This document shows, piece after piece, positions 34,427-45,981 of a DNA stretch of 64,000 nt. Below the pieces are notes generated by a model. It made no database searches, had not been told where the DNA came from, and saw only the letters and a list, made by a program, of their open reading frames with translations. The translations under genes and the position numbers were made by a program. Every line of letters begins with the position of its first letter. The first letter of the stretch is position 1. The DNA lies in the NCBI GenBank assembly GCA_950022295.1, contig OX465598.1, positions 117,287,001-117,351,000 on the forward strand, given 5' to 3'. This DNA comes from Bromus sterilis (lineage: Eukaryota; Streptophyta; Magnoliopsida; Poales; Poaceae).

Positions 34427-35195
34427 TTAGAATCTAATGGTCCCTTCTTTCATGTCAATGATAGAACAAATGGTGCGAAGAAAAGGACGTCCCAAAATAA
34501 TTGGACATGAGGGATCAGACTCAATATTCCTAACAAGAAAATCAACGGTCACATAATTATCATTGACAATAATAAGATCATCATCAATCCTTCCTAAAGG
34601 TTTCTTTATGAAATAATCAACAAGACGAACACCAAAAGAACATGTATCAAAAGGTTTCAAATTGAGCATATCATACATTCTTTTGGGCATAACGGAGGCA
34701 CTAGCTCCAACATCACATAAAGCAAAGAAAGAGAAATTATTCAATTTAATTTTTACTATGGGATCCCAATCATTTTCTAGCTTCCTAGGGATGGAAGTCT
34801 CTAGCTTAAGCTTCGCCTCCCTAGATTTGATAAGAGCACTGGTAATATGCTCGGCGAAGGCAATATTAAGTGTGCTAGTGTGGGGGTCTTTATCCATTCT
34901 TTGCAAAACTATGATCACTTCAAAGAGACTACAATTATCAAAATCAATTTCATCAATATTAAGTAAAATTGCAGTGTCATCCTCTATATTTGATTTTCTT
35001 TCCATTATAAGAGTTTGAACTTCTTCCCAAGTTTGTGGATGTGTAGGAGCAACTTCAAACCAAGGATCAAATTTCTTTCCTGGAAGACCATGCCATGTGC
35101 ATGATTCTCCGTAATAACTAACATAGTCACAAGGTCTATTAGTTTTATAGGTGCCCATAATGGAAATTGGAGTAATAGAAGTGCTGATAACGTCA
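34427..35195 (-). pseudogene. Athila-type protease region of A2
   Basis: The open frame contains FFALCDVGASASVMPKRMYD and PIILGRPFLRT, the Athila protease core with D-V-G-A, and upstream text equivalent to A1 (IPRKLENDWDPIVKIKLNNF). Here the frame is uninterrupted back to the T2 insertion point and, beyond it, to the gag ATG at 51481. Before T2 inserted, this copy therefore had a gag-start/protease reading frame with the gag core missing. No polymerase follows. Confidence 0.82.
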
Positions 35196-35873
35196 TCTAA
35201 CACCCTCAGTGTCTGTAATAGTAATCACTTGTACTGTTGACTAATCACTGTTGCTATCACTGCTGTTGATCATGCCATGATCATCTTTGCTTTTGATCAC
35301 ATTAAAAAAATTTGGTTAATATCAAAAATCAGGTGACAATTAAACTTTCCCCAAAAATTGTGCAACCACTTTTGTTAAATACAAAATAATCATTGGGCCA
35401 TTGTAAACCAACTTTGAGTATTTATCATGCCACTGAAAAATTCAAACAATTCAAACCAGTGGTTGAACAGCAACAATTCTCAGTTGAATATTAAAAAGAA
35501 ATAATAAATGAATTTATTAATTCACCAAACTTATTGTGGCATGGGTGCTTGGTGCACCTCTAATTTAGGGATAAGTAACACAATTTAAAAAATTGTAAAA
35601 CAGCTAAAAGAATTCCAAAATAAAATTAACAGAAAAGAAAAAAGAAACAAAAAAAGGAAACCTAATCTACTGCACCCCCTATCCCATCCCCCCTCTTCCC
35701 CCTGGGCCAGACCAACCCAGCAAGCCTAACCAGCTCACCCCGACCCCCTCAGCCCACCCCTCCCCTGTTCACGCTCGATGGCGCCCATCCATGGCGCCAC
35801 GGCCACCAACGACGCCGTTTCGGCCATCGAGCGGCTCCCCGGTGACCTTAAGAGGCCCCCACGCGCCCCTCTT

Positions 35874-35885
35874 CCCCTATAACCC
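35874..35885 (+). promoter_or_regulatory. Candidate TATA box in the T2 5' LTR
   Basis: The motif cccctataaccctgg sits upstream of a C-rich stretch. It falls in a block of about 50 bp that the 3' LTR lacks (junction near 48070). Function is inferred from the motif only. Confidence 0.4.
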
Positions 35886-36408
35886 TGGCGCCTCCCTCCA
35901 TTGCCCCCCCCACTAGCCCTCTGTGTGTCTTCCTCGTTCAAACCCGAGCTTCGCCGCACGCGCGCCCTCGCCGCCGGCGCGGCCAACGAACTTCTCGCGC
36001 CACGAGAAGACATCCGGGAGCTCCGCCGTGCTCCGCCGCGACAAAACCCCCTGTTACTTCGCGCCGGGACGCCCTACACGGGAGGAATCGAGCCCTTCTT
36101 CCACCTCGAGCCGCCGGCTTCCTTCCTCGATTCCGGCCGCCCGGACCTCCTCACGCCTCCCTGAGCTCGCCATCCTCCTTCCCTCGGTGATTATAGATGT
36201 ATGCATGTATATTATGTATTTATGTGAGGCAGTGCATGTATAGATGTTGATTTGTGTTGCATGTATATTATATATTTATGTGAGTCAGTGCTTGTATAAA
36301 TGATAATTTGTGCTTGCTGATTATAGATGTATGCATGTATATTATGTATTTATGTGAGGCAGTGCATGTATATTAACGATGTATTCTTGTTGATTATGCT
36401 ATAGAGAG

Positions 36409-39012
36409 ATGTCCTCTAGTCCTCAAGCTGGGAGCAGTAGCCAGGCAGGATCATCTTCACAGCCGGTTGGAGGGCCATTAATTGTGAACATTGAGAAGGT
36501 GGAGATATAAATATCTGATGACGAAGAAGAGTTGAATGAAGATGGCTCTATTCGGTCAAAGAGGAAGCTCACTTCCGAGGCTTGGCTTCCTACAAGCGTG
36601 TGAAAATTGCAGGTCGAGTCAAGGCAAAGTGTCTTAAGTGTGGTATGCTTCTAGGAGGAGAAACCAAGAATAGTACATCACATCTAATATCCCATAATGA
36701 TACATGCGCCTATAGCAAGGCGGAGATGAATGGTAATATGATGGCTCAATCTTCGTTGAGGTTTGCTGCTAAGCATGGATGCAAGGTTTCATTGGATAAT
36801 TATGTATTTGATCAAGAGTTTGCTAGGAAAGCACTTGTTGCCATGATTATTCTCCATGAGTATCCATTATGTATGGTGGATCATGCTGGGTTCAGAAGGT
36901 TTGTTAGTGCATTGCAACCTAAATTCAAGCTGGTGCATAGGAACACTATTAGGTATTAGTTTACCCTTATTTTTATCTTCATGTACTATTGTATGGTAGA
37001 TAGCTTTGCAATACCAGAGCATGACCTGTTTTTTATTTTATAGATGTGATATTATCAAGTTTTACAAAGAAGAATAAAAAAGGCTATCAAATACATGGCC
37101 TCCTGCAATTCAAGAGTGGCCATCACCACTGACATGTGGACTTCAGATAATCAAAGGAAAGGTTATATGGTGATAACAGCCCATTTTATTGAAGATGGTT
37201 GGAAGCTAAGAAGTGTTGTGATGAGGTACATATAACTACTGTTTGGTACATATAGTACTGTTTTTTGGTACATATAGCTTGTTGTTTTGGTGCATATAGC
37301 TTGCTGATTTGGTACATATGTGTTGTTGTTTATAGCTACTGTTTAGATATATGAGTTGCTATTTTTTGGTACATATAGCTTGCTGTTTTGGTGCATATAG
37401 CTTGTTGTTTTGGTACATATGAGTTGTTGTTTATAGCTATTGTTTACATATATGAGTTGCTATTTTTTTGATACATCACTTGCTGTTTTGGTATGAATAT
37501 ATATGTTCATTTATGTACCAGCACCACATACTGGAGAAGTTATAGCTGAAGAACTGGCAGAGGCTTTGGTTGAATGGAACCTCGATGAGAAGCTCTCTAC
37601 TGTCACGGTCGATAATTGCACATCTAATGACAAGGCCATTGAGCTGCTGGTGAAGAAGCTCGGAGTAGATAAGCTCATGCTGCAAGGTACATTGCTTCAC
37701 ATGCGTTGTTGCGCACATATCCTGAACTTGAGAGTTAAGGATGGCTTAGATGTCATGAAGACTGATGTAGAAAAAATACGTGAGAGTGTTGCATTCTGGA
37801 CTGCCACCCCAAAGAGAGTTGAAAATTTTGAGGATATTGCTAAGTTTGTTAAAGTCCCCATGCCAAAAAAGCTACAACTTGATTGTAAAACTAGATGGAA
37901 CTCTATCTTTAAAATGCTTAGTATTGCTTGTCCTTACAAAGCTGTCTTTGAGCGTGCTAAGAAGGTCGATAAGCAATATGATAGTCTCCCTACTGAGATT
38001 GAGTGGGAGTTTGCATTTGATGTGGTAGAGAGGTTGAGGCTGTTCTTCACGATAACTGAGCTCTTTTCTGGAACAAAGTATGTTACTGCTAACATTTTCT
38101 TTCCTCAAATATGTGAAATCAAAGCAAATATGAGGAAATGGTCTATCTCTAGCAATGAAATCATAAGAAACATGACAGAAGCAATGGCTCTAAAATTTGA
38201 TAATTATTGGATTGATATACAAGGTCTCATGGGAATTGCTACACTCCTAGATCCTAGATACAAGCATGACATGTTAAACACTTGCTTTGCTATGCTTCAT
38301 GGAGTCAGTGAGGATGAGAGTGAGGTCTATGTTAGAGATGTCATCGACCAATTAACCAAACTGCTAGAGGAGTACCGTGTGGATGAAGATGTTCCAGAAA
38401 CATCAACATCAAGTTCTGTAGAAGAAGTGCCAGCAGAGCTTATGTCAATGTTTCGTGCTCGTGTGGCTAAAAGAAGGCCCGCAACAAGAAGGTTTTTCTC
38501 TGAGTTGGATAAGTACTTGGAGGATGATTATGTTGCACTTGATACAAAGAATTTCAATGTCTTGGACTGGTGGAAGGTTGCTGGAACAAGATACCCAACA
38601 CTAATATTGGTAGCAAGGGATATCTATGACATTCCAATCAGCACGGTGGCTTCAGAATCTACCTTCTCCACAAGTGGTAGAGTACTAAGTGAACATCGTA
38701 GCCGACTTACCTCTGAATTTCTTGAATCTATTATGTGTTCACAGGACTGGATTAGGAATAGATACAAAGGTACATGCATAAAACACATCATATAGAGTTA
38801 TATTACTTTTTTATCTTTCAATTCTCAATGGTTGTTAATGTCTTTTGATTATAGATGATGACAATGGTCAAGAAGCTAGCTTTTGGAGTGTTCTTGAAGA
38901 CATTGAAGAGGGGCTAGAGGTTACCTTATATCTTTAATGGTTGGCTATTATTTTGTGTAGATTATTTGTCAATCTAATCTCTCTTAATCTTGTGCAGGGC
39001 CTGAAGATGTAA
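36409..39012 (+). pseudogene. Ac-like hAT transposase, five predicted exons
   Basis: Exons are about 36409-36952, 37044-37225, about 37522-38769, 38855-38919 and 38998-39012. Exon 1 encodes a BED-type zinc finger (CLKCGMLLGGETKNSTSHL ... H). Exon 2 carries the first part of the RNase H-like core (TTDMWTSDNQRKGYMVITAH). Exon 3 has PHTGEVIAEELAEALVEWNL, VDNCTSNDKAIE and CCAHILNLRVKDGL. It then has the hAT C-terminal dimerisation block (LDWWKVAGTRYPTLILVARD, IPISTVASESTFSTSGRVL). Damage: a stop at 36508, a frameshift near 36585, and a stop/frameshift near 37070 in an A-run. The acceptor before exon 3 does not restore frame simply. Most of the catalytic core is intact, so the copy is not ancient. 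Confidence 0.82.
37226..37521 (+). repeat. Intronic minisatellite in the hAT transposase
   Basis: Variants of ggtacatatagcttg ttgttttggtgcatatagc repeat across the intron, with a higher-order repeat of about 110 bp (gttgttgtttatagct at about 37322 and 37423). The first unit overlaps the splice donor (gaggtacatata), so the intron appears to have grown by copying its own 5' end. Confidence 0.65.
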
Positions 39013-39571
39013 TGTCGAGTGGTAGCCAAGAAGCTTGCAGCCAAGAAGCTTGGAGTATCAAAGCTTGCTCTTATGTTATCATTTCTGTTGTGTGACTTTG
39101 TTGAACCTTGAACCAATTATTTCTGGCATGTGTGCCTTCACAGATTTCCCATTTATGTTATGTAATGCATTTGTGAACTATTGGTTGTGTGCCTTTGTGA
39201 AATATCAACTTTTATGATGATCTGATATATTGTGAACTATCAAATCTGTTTGTGGTTGTGTGACTTTGTGAAGTATTGGTTGTGTGCCTTTGTGAAATAT
39301 CAATTTTTATGATGATATGATATATTTTGCTGATTTTTGTCATTTATTTAGCTAGTACTGGGGAGGTGCTGTCAAAAAATTTGTACGCCAAGTGTTGCTA
39401 TACAACTTGAGATGGGGAACCGCTGGTTATTTGCTACCCGTTGGGGATGGGGATGGTAGAACAATCGTCGTCGTGACACTTAATGGTGATGGGGATGGTA
39501 AGGTTTTTGTTAGATGGGGATGGGGATGGTTGAGCAATAACCGGTGGTTAGTGTCCCCGTTGCCAAATTGA
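39013..39571 (+). other. hAT 3' region with subterminal repeats
   Basis: A first part (39013-39360) holds short repeats of gtgcctttgtgaaatatcaa. The last 140 bp holds three ggggatgg clusters, which resemble the subterminal transposase-binding repeats of Ac-like elements. No gene. Confidence 0.6.
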
Positions 39572-42285
39572 CCTGAGACAATGACATGTGGGTCCAGCAC
39601 CCCCCTTTACCCTTGGTTAATTAAACAAATATATTGGATTATTAGAACATGACCCAATGACATGTGGGTCCCCTTGTGCTATTTAGTTCAAATAAAATCA
39701 ATTTGTTGCATGTGTCTATGACACATGGGGCCCACTGGTCAGTTGACCAGTCAAAGCCACCTAACCTATGACAGGTGGGTCCCATCTGTAAGTTTGACCC
39801 AGTGAAAGATTCTTTGTGGATAATGGTGTAATTTGATGACAAAAGAAATTCTGAAAATTCTTTGAAATGATTTAAACTTAGAAATTCAATATCTTTTAAA
39901 CCGTAACTCCGATGAAAATACTTTATACACCAAAATTGGTCTGAAAAATATAACAAATACGGATACGCTATCTGTATACCAACCACACCCCTCTAACACA
40001 ATGAACATCGACATTCCCCCCTCCGGGCCATCTGTCGATAATCACCCGGAGCCAGTATTTCATCCCCGGATGAGTTCCCGCTCCGAGCAACGTGCATTGC
40101 ACTGCGTTAGAACACCGTTAACATTGCATATGTCATGCTATTCATCTGTTTTCTATGATTGCTTTATATTTACTGATTCTCCCCCCCCCCTTTGTCTCCG
40201 GTAGACCCCGCTGCTACCGTCGACTACACCGCTGCCGGGTACGACTACTTCGTCGACGACCGTACCCCTACCCGCGAGCTTCCAGGCAAGCAGAGCCATT
40301 CTCTACCCCAGATATCGCCTATCTTTCCGTACATTTCTTGCACTAGGCATTACTGTCGCTGCTATGTTACAATCCTATTCAATTGCATAGCCTGATTTTT
40401 GTCGCCCCTTGATGTACCTTCCTTTATCCTATGCTGCCTAGTTTAATTATGTATTATATTCAGCAGTGAGCCCTGCGCATTGTTGTCTAGGATTAGATAG
40501 CGGGCCGTGACCACTCAGGGGAGTGAACACGGATACAATATATACAACTGCACAGGTACGGTACAATGCAGACACCGCCTAAGGCCCCTTAGCTCGGCTC
40601 TGCCGAGCCACCATCAAGTGTGAGATATCAAGGAGTAATCCTTTTACTCCACTCGTTGCTGACTCTGCATAGCCGCTCTAGGTACCTGAGCAACGGTTGT
40701 CCTTAAGGTAAGAAGTCGGGCGTCGGGAACGACAGGGAGGGTACGACCGACGTTACTGGCGTGCTTGGCCCCTGCTCGTATCTCGCGAGAGTTACCAAAC
40801 CACGAAAAGTTGAGCTCTACCAAGAGCACACAGCGAGACAAGGTAAGGAGACGGTTCACCTTGTTGGTAACCGTAGAGACTTGGTGGGACGACAGGGCAG
40901 GCACCGATGTACTGGTGGTCCTGACTGATGTCGTTGTCTGCGGCTCAGTTAAGTCGAGGCAATGATAACGGTTGTCATGCAGGTTAAATTAAATGCTAAA
41001 TGGTTCAGCGGATGTCTTGAGTAGCCTTTTCGCATGTACGCACTACCTACAAGTGGGATAAGGAGTGTGGGCTCCCCTGCATCGTAGTCTCGTTCGAGGG
41101 TCTTTAGACGTCAGCAGTAGCGCAGGCTGATTGCCGAGAAGTGGTGTTGTCTTCTCTTGCTTGAGTAGTGTATTTGTATTTGCTTTGATTTTGCTTCACC
41201 GGCCAGTCACGCACCGTTCAGGAGTACGTTCGGGTTAGGGTCCAAAGCCCGGCGTACATAGGATATAGTCCGGCGGACGACCTCTCTGTTGATTGCCGAA
41301 GGAAGGGCTACTTTGTGTCAGATAGCTTCGGTGGGTGTTACCTAACAAGGTGTACGCCACCCTGGAGATCCGAGCATCGTAGAGTCACGCCAGTGCACCC
41401 CTACAGGGAAGATTAAACTATTCGAATAGCTGTGTCCACGGTAACAGGACGCTTTATGCTGAAGATGGATCTTACCACTACAAACTACTACTATTAAAAT
41501 GTATGGTTCCGGGTCTTCTTCATCGCAGGGAAGTCGAGGAAGGGAACTCGGAGGCATTATTATTATTATTAATTATTACCACTTACTATTATACAATGCT
41601 GCAGCAACTTCTGCTGCATTGTTATTACATTCATGTTATTGAACTGATGGCTGTTTCTCTTCTCATGCTGCAAGACACGTCAAAAGATGCTAGTCTTCGA
41701 TAGGCCTAGCTTCTTATCCTTATTCTGATTTCTACCTTGCAGTCCACTATATACAGCCTCCCCTTTCCATTTGATACAAATGCATAAATGCTTAGTAGCA
41801 GACGTAAGACTCGAGGGTATGCTAGATACTCACCCTTGCTTTATTTCCTCCTTTATGTTTGGCCTGATCGGCCGCTGCAGTCGACGTTGGAGCCTTGGAG
41901 TCCAGGATCAGAAGATCCCCGATGTCGACCACCGCAACATGAAGTTCCCCGATGCCGTCTACGACGTCGAGTTCCCCGTTGACCAGGAGTACTTTGGAGG
42001 TTCCTAGGTAGGAGGCCTCGCCTTTTCGATCTGTTGTGATTTGTGCTAGCCTTCTTAAGGCATCCTTGTATTCTTGTGTCTGTACTCAGATACTATTGCT
42101 TCCGCTAACTCTGTGCTCTCGAGCTGTTGTATTCGAGTCCTCGTGGCCCCTGGCTTGTATTAAACAGCTTGTATTATTTTATTTGTAAAGTTGTGTTGTG
42201 ATATCTTACCGTGAGTCCCTGATCTCGATCGTGTACCTTGCGTGTATGATTACTGTACACGGCTTGATTTTGGGGCGTCACAAGT

Positions 42286-42297
42286 TGGTATCAGAGC
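42286..42297 (+). other. Primer binding site (tRNA-iMet) of T2
   Basis: TGGTATCAGAGC lies three bases after the 5' LTR end at 42282 and perfectly matches the initiator tRNA-Met 3' end. Confidence 0.95.
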
Positions 42298-42936
42298 CTA
42301 CTGCCTGTAGGAATCCACCCCACCACTACTTGTTCGAAGTTGAGTCTAGACTTTGAAAAAAACTATTTTGCTAACTTAATGTTTGGCTTACGGGCCCACA
42401 TCGATGTCACTACGTGTGATATCTATGGTATTAGGATCCTTTTCTCCTTACCTATGCTCTGGGACTCTGCTCTCTTATCCTTGCTGGTAAGTTTTACTAA
42501 CTCTGACATTAGGATCACGTTCTCTTGATTCCACCCGGCGTTCTGGTGCTTCCCCATTGATTGAGTCGTGTCGCAGGAGTGCTAACCCAGGTCCCGGACC
42601 GCGGATCCCATTCTCATTCTGGGCAAGCCGCGCGTTCTCTGGCATTAAATCCTATGGCCAACAGTTTTCTTGCGGTGTGATTGACTTAGTGGAATCTATG
42701 TCGCATCGTGTAATCCTTACCGCGGTCTGCGCGCCGCCTAGTGAGTAATTTTTCCTTAATTTCTACGACGTTACGCTGCCCGATTTTTCGGTTGATTCTA
42801 TGTGTGGATGTGTATGTCTTATATGACTACTCCTATATATCCGCGCCTCCTCTTTTTTGTCGCTTTACCTCTTACTCGTTTCCGGCATCTCGTTAAAATT
42901 CTCATCGCTGAAATACCCCTGTTAAATTTTAGCAGG
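42298..42936 (+). other. Leader of T2
   Basis: This is untranslated leader between primer site and gag. I see no gene, only short chance frames. A packaging signal is expected in such a leader but none can be pointed to. Confidence 0.6.
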
Positions 42937-44439
42937 ATGGCTGGTCGTGGTGGTCGTGGTCGTGGTGCCAACGATCCACCTCCGCCTCCAGACTACATGG
43001 CCGCAATGATGTAGCCGTTTCAGATGAACCAAGTGTTTATGCAAGGAGTCATAGATCAGCTCCAGAACCAGAACCAGAACCAGCACCAGAACGAACCGCA
43101 TGTGGTTACTCTGCGGGATTTCATGCGTCTCAATCCTCCTCTCTTCCACCAACCTGAACAGCCGCTGGATGCCGATGATTGGCTTCGTGACATCACTCGT
43201 CAGCTGGAGTTCGCTAATGTGAGTGTTGCTGATTACGTCAACTTCGCGTCCTATTTCCTGCATGGCCCCGCTGCTCAGTGGTGGGACACCTACAAGGGCT
43301 CGCTAGTTGAAGGGATTGTCGTCACCTGGAATGACTTCAAGACTACCTTCCGTGCTTGTTATGTCCCCAAGGCGATTATGAACCGTATGAAGGACGAGTT
43401 CCGCAACCTGGTTCAGGGAAACAAAACTGTCGAGGCATATCAGATGGAATTCCTCCGCCTCTCCCGCTATGCTGCAAGTGACCTCCCAAATGATGCAAGT
43501 AGGAAAGAGAAGTTTCGTGATGGACTCAACTCAGATCTCCAACTTTCTCTGGCCCTGCATGTCTTCCCCAACTTTGCTACTATGGTGAACCAGACTATCA
43601 CTCTTGAGACCGCTCAGGCTAAGTTCAGGGGTTCGCCGAAGCGCCCCTGTGATGTTGGCGCATCTTCGGGCACAGCACAAAAGCAACGAGTTTGGCTTCC
43701 ACACAGTGTGTATCGTCCACCTGCCCCTGCACCAAGGCCGTTGTATGTTGCACCTCGTCTGCCTCCGCCCCCGCCGAGACAGCCGAAGACTGAGACTGCA
43801 CCCCTCCGTCCTCAAGATGGCATGTGCTTCAAGTGCCATCAGCCAGGTCACTTTTCCGGAGACTGCCCCCAGCGACAGAATCAACTGGTAGTAGACCCTG
43901 CTGGCCGCGGAAATGGCCGTGGCAACAACAGGACCCCCAACTATAACACTGGGTCTTCTGCTCACACTCGCGGACATGCTTACAACATTAATGTTGAAGA
44001 AGCTCAGGAGAAACCTGCTACCGTGATGGGTACCCTTCTTGTTAATTCAGTGCATGCTACTGTTTTATTTGATTCAGGAGCATCACATTCATTCATGTTG
44101 GAAGCATTTGCATTGTCGCATAACTTCACGGTAGAAAAGATGGATCCACCGATGCTTGTCCGCACTCCGATAGGCCATTGCCACACCTCCAAGATAGTGC
44201 CCAAAACCATCGTCGAAATTGAAGGAATTGAGTTCCTTGCTTCCCCCATCCTCCTGAAGTCTTCCACCATAGACCTCATTCTGGGCATGGATTGGTTGAA
44301 AGTCCAGGATGCCGCACTGTATTGTGGCACCAGTTCTGTCCAACTTTTTCACCCCTCCGGCGAGATTGTTAACCACACCACCCGAATTACCCAAGATGCA
44401 GAAACGAAGATCTATATGACGAATGCTCTGAATATCTAA
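42937..44439 (+). pseudogene. gag: gag and protease of T2
   Basis: The frame starts MAGRGGRGRGANDPPPPPDY with a good context (agcaggATGGCT). It meets a stop at 43012-43014 and continues for 471 codons from 43024. The gag core has LDADDWLRDITRQLEFANVS and AAQWWDTYKGSLVEG. A zinc knuckle (CFKCHQPGHFSGDC, near 43827) follows a Pro-rich linker. The protease has the intact triplet in VLFDSGASHSFM and the ILGMDWL flap partner. A QNQNQNQHQ tract follows the first stop. Except for stops at 43012 and 44437 the sequence is continuous with pol in one frame, as usual for Tekay-type elements that make a single polyprotein. Confidence 0.9.
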
Positions 44440-45981
44440 CCTCTTGAAGGGATTGAGAACGTTCCAGTCGTTCGTGATTTTCCTGACGTCTTCCCAGAAG
44501 AACTCCCGGGAATACCCCCGATCCGAAAGGTTGACTTCGTCGTCGACCTGAAGCCTGGCACCGTCCCTATTGCCAAGCGTCCCTATAAGATGCCACCTCA
44601 GCACCTCCTTGAATTGAAGAAAGAGATTGACGAAGCACTTCACAAAGGGTTCATTCGCCCAAGTTCCTCTTCTTGGGGAGCACCTTCGCTCTTTGTCAAG
44701 AAGAGTGATGGAACAAATCGTTTGGTCCAAGATTACCGACCCATCAACCAAGCCACCATCCAGAACAAATATCCGCTTCCCCGGATCAACGATCCGTATG
44801 ATCAACTTCCTGGATCCACGGTGTTTTCGAAACTCTACTTGAGGTTGGGTTACCATCATATCCGAGTCCATGAAGAGGACATTCCGAAGACCGCTTTCAT
44901 TACTCGCTATGGTTCATACGAGTACACTGTCATGTTCTTTGGCTTGAAGAATGCTCCGCCCACTTTCTCCCAATTGATGAACTATATATTCATGGAATAC
45001 CTCGACAAGTTTGTCGTGGTTTATCTGGATGATATCTTAATATACTCGAAGAATGAAGAAGAGCATGCTGAACATCTTCGTCTTATACTGGAAAAGCTTC
45101 GAGAACACAAACTCTACGCTAAGTATTCTAAGTGTGAGTTCTGGCTTCCTGAAGTGACCTACCTTGGTCACGTGATTTCCAAGGATGGCATTTCCATCAA
45201 CCCAGAACGTATCCAGGCTATTCTTGACCGGACTCCTCCCAAGACTTTCAAGCAAGTCCGAAGTTTCCTCGGACACGCCAGCTATTGTCGTCGTTTCGTC
45301 GAGAACTTCTCCAAGATTGCCAAGCCTCTGACCAATCTGCTTCACAAAGGTGTCAAGTTTGAGTGGATAGACAAATGTCAGGAAAGTTTCCAAGCTCTCA
45401 AGGACAAGCTCACTTCTCCTCCGGTACTTGCTCCCCCTGATACTCGGAAGGACTTCGTGATATACTGTGACGCGTCTCGTCAAGGATTAGGCTGTGTCCT
45501 AATGCAAGAACGCAAAGTGATTGCTTATGGCTCTCGTCAGTTGTGTGCTCATGAAGAAAACTATCCAACAAATGATCTCGAATTGGCAGCGGTGATTTAT
45601 GCATTGAAGTTGTGGTGACATTACCTCGTTGGTAATCGTTGCGAGATCTACACCGACCACCAAAGCCTGAAATACTTGTTTACTCAGCCAGAACTGAATC
45701 TCCGCCAACAAAGATGGCTCGAGACAATAGCCGATTTCAACATCGATATTCATTACACCCTTGGCAAAGCTAATGTGATGGCCGGTGCCTTAAGCCTCAA
45801 AGCCTACTATTCTGAACTTGAAGTCCAGATAGAGCAGCCACTTCTGTATGAAGAGCTCAGCAAGTTGAACCTTGAAATTGTTCCGCAGGGACATGTGAAT
45901 TCCCTGGTTCTTAAATCTGACCTCGACGACAGTATCAAGGTGAAACAACGTTATGACTCTGACATTGCAAATATTAAGTGA
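44440..45981 (+). pseudogene. pol: Reverse transcriptase and RNase H of T2
   Basis: In the same frame as gag, RT shows LVQDYRPINQATIQNKYPLP, FGLKNAPPTFSQL and VVYLDDILIYSKNEEEH (YLDD active site). One expected Asp of the FSKxDLR block is Tyr (FSKLYLRLGYHH), which removes a catalytic carboxylate. RNase H follows with YCDASRQGLGCVLMQERK, NYPTNDLELAAVIYALK and EIYTDHQSLKYLF. Stops occur at 45616-45618, where T1 has Arg (KMWRNYL), and at 45979-45981. Confidence 0.9.

Larger units (their letters stand above)
36191..39571 (+). mobile_element. hAT (Ac-like) transposon, left end lost
   Basis: The element is recognised by a multi-exon Ac-type transposase (36409-39012) and G-rich subterminal repeats (ggggatggggatgg, near 39443, 39490 and 39516). 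The right end reads gtccccgttgcc, the complement of a GGCAACGGGGA-type hAT terminus, but the outermost bases are not clear. The left end lies within sequence resembling a leader or intron, with a direct duplication of about 54 bp (36190-36243 and 36319-36372). No 8-bp target duplication could be found, and 367 bp of LTR are missing at the insertion site, so insertion was accompanied or followed by deletion. Confidence 0.8.
35196..42282 (+). repeat. 5' LTR of T2, interrupted by a hAT transposon
   Basis: The LTR sequence is 35196-36190 and 39572-42282, collinear with the 3' LTR except that 367 bp equivalent to 48339-48705 are absent and 3.4 kb of hAT sequence stand in their place. A TATA-like site (cccctataaccc) lies at about 35876-35883. 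ORFs in the GC-rich part (35900-36200) and later are not genes. Confidence 0.9.

Noticed and set aside
44089..44871. 260-codon minus-strand ORF
   Set aside because: It is an antisense shadow of the T2 protease-RT frame, with no recognised motif.
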